Notes under the pieces: generated by a model
The model's input: the letters and a program-made list of their open reading frames with translations, nothing else
Database searches by the model: none
What the model was told of the DNA's origin: nothing
In this document: positions 20,267 to 23,693 of the stretch, piece by piece
How positions within the stretch are numbered: the first letter of the stretch is position 1
How the letters are laid out: each line of letters starts with the position of its first letter
Position numbers and translations under genes: made by a program
Source: a virus
Virus record (IMG/VR): IMGVR_UViG_3300031857_001409
Span: 1 to 23,693 of that record
DNA: 23,693 bases
Direction: 5' to 3' (one strand)

Positions 20267-21048
20267 AAATAGGTATCATAGGATTTGGTTTTGTAGGACA
20301 GGCTATTGGGTGGGCTCATCGGCATGATGATTTAGTTATTAGAGATCCCAAACGCAAAGATAGTGCAGAAATTACTGAATTTGTAGGATGCGATGCTATC
20401 TTTGTATGTGTGCCTACACCTAGTACAGATGATGGGCGTTGCGATAGTTCTATACTAGAACAGACTCTAAAAGAGTTGTTGTTTATTGTGATTAATAATC
20501 AACTTCCCATTATATGTAAATCAACGGCGCCTCCTAGCGTGTACGCACGTTTACAAAAACAATATCCTAATATTGTACATTGTCCAGAATTTTTAACAGC
20601 GGCAAATGCTACTATAGATTATGCCAATGCAGATTCATGTATTCTTGGCGGGGATTACGAGTGGGCTGTAAAAGCACGTACAGTTATTCAGCACGGACGA
20701 CCAATGGTCAGTGATAAATTTACCATTGTACCAATTAAGGTCGCAGCATTACACAAATATCTAATGAATAGTTATCTTGCTGCTAGAGTATCGTTTATGA
20801 ACGATTTTAAAAAATTAGCAGATGCTGTAGAAGTTGAGTGGGATGATCTAGCATATCTTGCCAAGCACGATGGTAGAATTGGATACAGTCATTTAGATGT
20901 GCCGGGACCTGACGGCCAATATGGATGGGGAGGCGCCTGTTTTCCTAAAGATGTTGCAGCAATACAAATGGAAGCAATTGATTTAAGAGTAGATTTAGAA
21001 CTGCTCGGAAGAATAGAAGATATCAACAAGAAGCATAGAAGACTATGA
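20263..21048 (+). CDS. short nucleotide-sugar dehydrogenase (UDP-glucose/GDP-mannose dehydrogenase family)
   Basis: 261 residues, well below the usual 390-450. The NAD-binding domain begins with GFGFVG (7-12); VCVPTP (48-53) and KSTAPP (86-91) are family strands; HCPEFL (106-111) is the conserved substrate-side motif; HKYLMNSYLAARVSFMND (164-181) holds the conserved Lys165 and Asn169; and GGACFPKD (223-230) contains the catalytic Cys226. So the active-site set is intact, but the protein stops about 30 residues after the Cys and lacks the C-terminal sugar-nucleotide-binding domain. Full-length members oxidise a sugar nucleotide to its uronic acid with two NAD+. The short form may act as a different oxidoreductase or need a partner. 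It starts a cassette of surface-sugar genes whose base composition looks more AT-rich than the structural genes. Confidence 0.8.
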   Translation: MKIGIIGFGFVGQAIGWAHRHDDLVIRDPKRKDSAEITEFVGCDAIFVCVPTPSTDDGRCDSSILEQTLKELLFIVINNQLPIICKSTAPPSVYARLQKQYPNIVHCPEFLTAANATIDYANADSCILGGDYEWAVKARTVIQHGRPMVSDKFTIVPIKVAALHKYLMNSYLAARVSFMNDFKKLADAVEVEWDDLAYLAKHDGRIGYSHLDVPGPDGQYGWGGACFPKDVAAIQMEAIDLRVDLELLGRIEDINKKHRRL

Positions 21049-21869
21049 AAAAAGTTTTAGTTACTGGATCGGAAGGTTACATCGGCAAGCACCTTATTCA
21101 AATGCTTGCAAACAAATATGACATCTATAAATTAGATTTAAAAGATCCCACAACTCCATTAGACATACGCACAGTCAATTGGGACTTAGAATTTGATACT
21201 GTAGTTCATTTAGCAGCACTAGTAAATGTAAGTCGTTCAACAAAATATCCAGAAGATTATTTTGATACAAATGTAAACGGAACTAGGCATTTACTTAAAA
21301 ATTTAAAATATAAAAACTTTGTGTTTGCATCAACTGGATCTGCTGCCGGCATGGCTAGTCCTTATGGTATTTCTAAAAAGATGGCAGAGTTAGTTGTAGA
21401 AGATTATTGTAAAAATCAAAATAAAGATTTTACAATGTTTAGATTTTACAACGTAACTGGAGCAGACGGATTACCTCCCACAAATCCCGATGGTCTATTC
21501 TTTAGCCTTATGCGGGCTGAAAAAGAAGGTATCTTTTATCTGTATGGTGACGATTATAACACTCGAGATGGCTCATGCATTAGGGATTACACCCATGTAA
21601 ATGAAATTTGTGCGGCACTAGTTAAAGCCATTGATACTCCGGCAAACAATTTAGAAAATTTAGGTCACGGTGTAGGCACCAGCGTGAAGGAAATGGTAGC
21701 AATTTATAAACAAGTAAATAACTGTGATTTTAAAATACAAGTTATGCCAAGACGCCCCGGTGATCTAGAAATTAGTGTTCTAGATAATGTGTCTCAGTAC
21801 ATGACAAAAAGCTACACAATGAATGACCTAATGAGGAAATACGATGGAACACTTTTATCAGAAATTTGA
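21045..21869 (+). CDS. GalE-like NAD-dependent sugar-nucleotide epimerase
   Basis: 274 residues, shorter than bacterial GalE (~338). It is an extended short-chain dehydrogenase: TGSEGYIG (G8, G11, G14), VVHLAALVNVSRS near 53-65, FASTGSAAG near 94-102, and the catalytic YxxxK at Y107-K111 (YGISK). C-terminal substrate motifs are RFYNVTGA and SCIRDYTHVNEICAAL, which match GalE's GVRDYIHV...; MPRRPGDLE near 240 is also typical. The likely reaction is C4 epimerisation of a UDP-hexose or, with the neighbouring dehydrogenase, of a uronic acid. It begins inside the end of the dehydrogenase gene (ATGA) and its own end overlaps the next gene by 26 bases. It may serve glycosylation of phage proteins or DNA or remodelling of host surface sugars; the sequence does not decide. 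Confidence 0.85.
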   Translation: MKKVLVTGSEGYIGKHLIQMLANKYDIYKLDLKDPTTPLDIRTVNWDLEFDTVVHLAALVNVSRSTKYPEDYFDTNVNGTRHLLKNLKYKNFVFASTGSAAGMASPYGISKKMAELVVEDYCKNQNKDFTMFRFYNVTGADGLPPTNPDGLFFSLMRAEKEGIFYLYGDDYNTRDGSCIRDYTHVNEICAALVKAIDTPANNLENLGHGVGTSVKEMVAIYKQVNNCDFKIQVMPRRPGDLEISVLDNVSQYMTKSYTMNDLMRKYDGTLLSEI

Positions 21870-22401
21870 CGGATTTATGAGTGAGAAAAATACAGTTTTT
21901 CTCAACATTGTTCTTGAAAGATTTCCTGCTAACGGAGTTTGGGTAGAATTAGGTTCGTGGACTGGTCGATCTGTTGCCTACTGTGTGGTTGAATTACTCA
22001 ACAGAAATAAATTAGGGAAATTTTACGCGGTTGACACATGGGACGGAGGAGTTGAACTAAAAGATCATGGGTCTACTAAAAATCTCAAACAGATATTTCA
22101 CGATAACGTGGCCCCTGTGCTTGATAAGATTGAAACGATTCAAACTTTAAGTTGGGATGCGGCTAAACAATTTAATGATAACTCTGTTGACTTTTGTTAT
22201 GTAGATGCCGGACATACATACGAATGTGTTATCCAGGATTTAAATGCTTGGTGGCCAAAAATTAAACCAGGTTCCTTCTTTGGTGGAGATGACTATACTA
22301 AAGGACATCCTGGAGTCCAGAAAGCAGTATGGGAATTCTTTGGCCAACGAAATATTAAAGTTCGTCGGAGTGGTCGATGTTGGTTTGTTGAAAAACTGTA
22401 A
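21844..22401 (+). CDS. class I SAM-dependent methyltransferase (Methyltransf_24 type)
   Basis: 185 residues. Motif I is VELGSWTGRS (34-43); FYAVDTWDGG near 60-69 provides the acidic residue for SAM ribose binding; VDFCYVDAGHTYECVIQDL (115-133) and GSFFGGDDYTKGHPGV near 143-158 are characteristic of the Methyltransf_24 group, commonly found in polysaccharide or small-molecule modification clusters. The likely role is O-methylation of a sugar on a surface or virion glycan, judging from the adjacent dehydrogenase, epimerase and glycosyltransferase. It starts 26 bases inside the epimerase gene, with GAGGA before it. It converges with the GT17-like gene and overlaps it by 47 bases. Confidence 0.8.
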   Translation: MEHFYQKFDGFMSEKNTVFLNIVLERFPANGVWVELGSWTGRSVAYCVVELLNRNKLGKFYAVDTWDGGVELKDHGSTKNLKQIFHDNVAPVLDKIETIQTLSWDAAKQFNDNSVDFCYVDAGHTYECVIQDLNAWWPKIKPGSFFGGDDYTKGHPGVQKAVWEFFGQRNIKVRRSGRCWFVEKL

Positions 22402-23185
22402 TAGAGTTATGCCAATAATCTGGATAGTTTTTAATTATCTGCAACACTGAGTCCGGATAAACTGGATTTACGATTTCACTACCTGCTTTATGATTAATTG
22501 CTGACATACTATCAACTTTCTTAAAAGCATCCAACACTTGTTCGGGATCTCGATGCTGACTTTCGATACAACTTACTACTTTATTTTTAATTAAGGTGTC
22601 GTTGCCCATCCATGTCCAATGCCATCCAACATGTCCGTCCGACCCTGCGCAATGATTTCTATTTTTCCGTTTGACTACTCCCATATCTCCTTTGTATAGA
22701 TCGTGCGGAGTATCAAACATTCTTTTTTTAGCAACTACACTACCTTTCCAACTTCTACCTGCTTTTTGATCAAACCTATAAAAATACATTTCAAATATAC
22801 AAGACACCGGCTTATTATGTTCTTCCATTAAGGCAATTATAGAATCCCATTTTTCCGGATTTATAATTTCGTCCAAATCTCCGTGTATGATTACATCCTC
22901 GGCATCATACTTGTTTAATGATTCACGGAATCCTCTGCGCATCATAGTTTCACATACTAAATTTTTTTGATCTTCTGCTAATTCTAAGTTAATAACTTCT
23001 AATCGATCTCCGTACTTTTCTTTATACCGGTCTAAATTATTTGTTAAATTATAAGGTTTAGGCAATCCACTAAATGTTCTGCTGGCTTCTAATACAATCC
23101 ATCTATCTACATAATGTTCTGTAATTGCTAGATGTATATCTAACATATCAAATTCATCATTAAACAATAATGTATCTACTATCAT
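22355..23185 (-). CDS. GT17-like glycosyltransferase
   Basis: 276 residues. N-terminus DTLLFNDEFDMLDIHL, then VDRWIVLEASRTFSGLPKP (26-44) matches the GT17 family (beta-1,4-N-acetylglucosaminyltransferase type), where xxFNELDLLEIRLxEL and VExxxTFTGxxKPL are hallmarks. MMRRGFRESL near 81-90 and HGDLDEI (101-107), a DxD-type metal/nucleotide-sugar site, follow; the middle contains FEMYFYRFD and GWHWTWMGN, also usual in the family. Members transfer a sugar from a nucleotide donor; in phages they are found in glycan clusters and may decorate virion proteins. The acceptor is unknown. It is on the opposite strand to the other cassette genes and seems co-transcribed with the upstream methyltransferase (8 bases apart). 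Confidence 0.8.
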   Translation of the reverse strand: MIVDTLLFNDEFDMLDIHLAITEHYVDRWIVLEASRTFSGLPKPYNLTNNLDRYKEKYGDRLEVINLELAEDQKNLVCETMMRRGFRESLNKYDAEDVIIHGDLDEIINPEKWDSIIALMEEHNKPVSCIFEMYFYRFDQKAGRSWKGSVVAKKRMFDTPHDLYKGDMGVVKRKNRNHCAGSDGHVGWHWTWMGNDTLIKNKVVSCIESQHRDPEQVLDAFKKVDSMSAINHKAGSEIVNPVYPDSVLQIIKNYPDYWHNSITVFQQTNIDHSDEL

Positions 23186-23193
23186 AATTTTCC

Positions 23194-23693
23194 TTAAAAC
23201 TTATAAATTATTTGGTAAGCATCGTACACAGGTACAATGCCTTTAGAATCTAAATATTCAACAATCATACGGCCTTTACCTGTACGTTTGTTGGTTTCTA
23301 ACAGTCTTGAATTATCGTCAATAGCAACAACACATCCAGGCTTTAAATGTTTTTCAATGGCCTGAAATTCTTTTAAATGATGTGCAGCACTCGGAGCATC
23401 ATTATCCCATCTTACATCGTAGCTGTCAAGATAAAATAAATCAATGGTATTTAAATCTTCTAATGACTCTAACCATGCAACACTATCTGAGCAAAATGAT
23501 CTATAATATTGTTGATCAATAAATTGATTAGCGGTATCTACAGCAGTTTGATCAATGTCTACTGAACGCACAAATCCGCCATGCAATCTAACCATTTCGG
23601 AAAACAAAAAACCACTGTTGCCATCTTTCCAATTATTGGGTTTTCGCACAGTGCCAGTTTCTATAATGGCAAAATCATTTGATTTTTGTTCTA
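23194..23693 (-). CDS. class I methyltransferase, 5' end beyond the right edge
   Basis: The frame is open from the window edge to TAA at 23194-23196 (about 165 codons visible). A GTG at 23649 could be taken as start, but the frame continues upstream with DFAIIETGTVRKPNNW, which is a SAM-binding motif I (E-T-G-T) and shows the gene begins outside the window. Later motifs: VRSVDIDQTAVDTA (motif II), IDLFYLDSYDVRW, and LKPGCVVAIDDN, all typical of the Methyltransf_24-like group. The acceptor is unknown; the neighbouring GT17-like gene suggests glycan or sugar methylation. It is related in plan to the methyltransferase at 21844, but sequence similarity appears limited. Confidence 0.75.
   Translation of the reverse strand, partial: EQKSNDFAIIETGTVRKPNNWKDGNSGFLFSEMVRLHGGFVRSVDIDQTAVDTANQFIDQQYYRSFCSDSVAWLESLEDLNTIDLFYLDSYDVRWDNDAPSAAHHLKEFQAIEKHLKPGCVVAIDDNSRLLETNKRTGKGRMIVEYLDSKGIVPVYDAYQIIYKF

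Noticed and set aside
22301-22320. Intein or self-splicing intron in gp17, uvsX or the methyltransferase
   Set aside because: All of these genes read through in one frame with normal family length or shorter and contain no splicing motifs.
1-23693. CRISPR array, tRNA genes, integrase or insertion sequence
   Set aside because: No regularly spaced repeats, cloverleaf-like stretches, integrase motifs or terminal inverted repeats with a transposase were seen on either strand.

Overview
This window is a continuous piece of the genome of a T4-type (Straboviridae-like or cyano-/pelagimyophage-like) contractile-tailed phage. The evidence is a dense set of recognisable T4 homologues: neck proteins gp13 and gp14, tail terminator gp15, sheath gp18, tube gp19, a second tube-fold protein, head-completion nuclease gp4, both terminase subunits (gp16, gp17), the ssDNA-binding protein gp32, and the recombination pair UvsX/UvsY. 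Several proteins without a T4 counterpart resemble, from memory, ones seen in marine cyanophages and pelagiphages. The host cannot be read directly. One small secreted Ala/Lys/Pro-rich protein looks like betaproteobacterial envelope proteins, a weak hint towards a betaproteobacterial host. No tRNA, rRNA, CRISPR array or insertion sequence was seen.

Layout. Positions 1-3071 run leftward: gp14, gp15 and the start of a Nudix-like gene that leaves the left edge. A 33-base gap with back-to-back late-type promoters separates them from rightward gp13. Next come a dNMP kinase with its own near-perfect sigma70 promoter and a leftward HNH-type zinc-finger gene that overlaps the kinase tail to tail. From 4909 to 16588 the strand is a rightward late module: very large sheath, tube, terminator, tube-like protein, conserved small protein, gp4, gp16, a protein with a capsid-targeting leader, an acidic scaffold-like protein, terminator, gp17, and a 654-residue conserved protein. 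From 16747 the content changes to a small secreted protein and the replication/recombination set (gp32, a 63-residue protein, UvsX, a 79-residue acidic protein, UvsY). From 20263 to the right edge is an AT-richer carbohydrate-modification cassette: nucleotide-sugar dehydrogenase, GalE-like epimerase and methyltransferase rightward, then a GT17-like glycosyltransferase and another methyltransferase leftward.

Regulation is unusually legible. Six genes (gp13, HNH, the tube-like gene, the capsid-targeted gene, gp17 and the 654-residue gene) are preceded by TAAATA, exactly five bases, then ATG, with no Shine-Dalgarno sequence. By T4 late-promoter geometry transcription would begin at or next to the A of the start codon, so these late mRNAs may be leaderless. 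Other genes (sheath, tube, kinase, gp32, secreted protein) have clear Shine-Dalgarno sites. Two genes of nucleotide/DNA metabolism (kinase, gp32) instead carry sigma70-type promoters that share the nine bases TTGACCTTG followed by a correctly spaced -10, which fits early expression. All functional statements come from reading motifs and remembered families; no database search was run.
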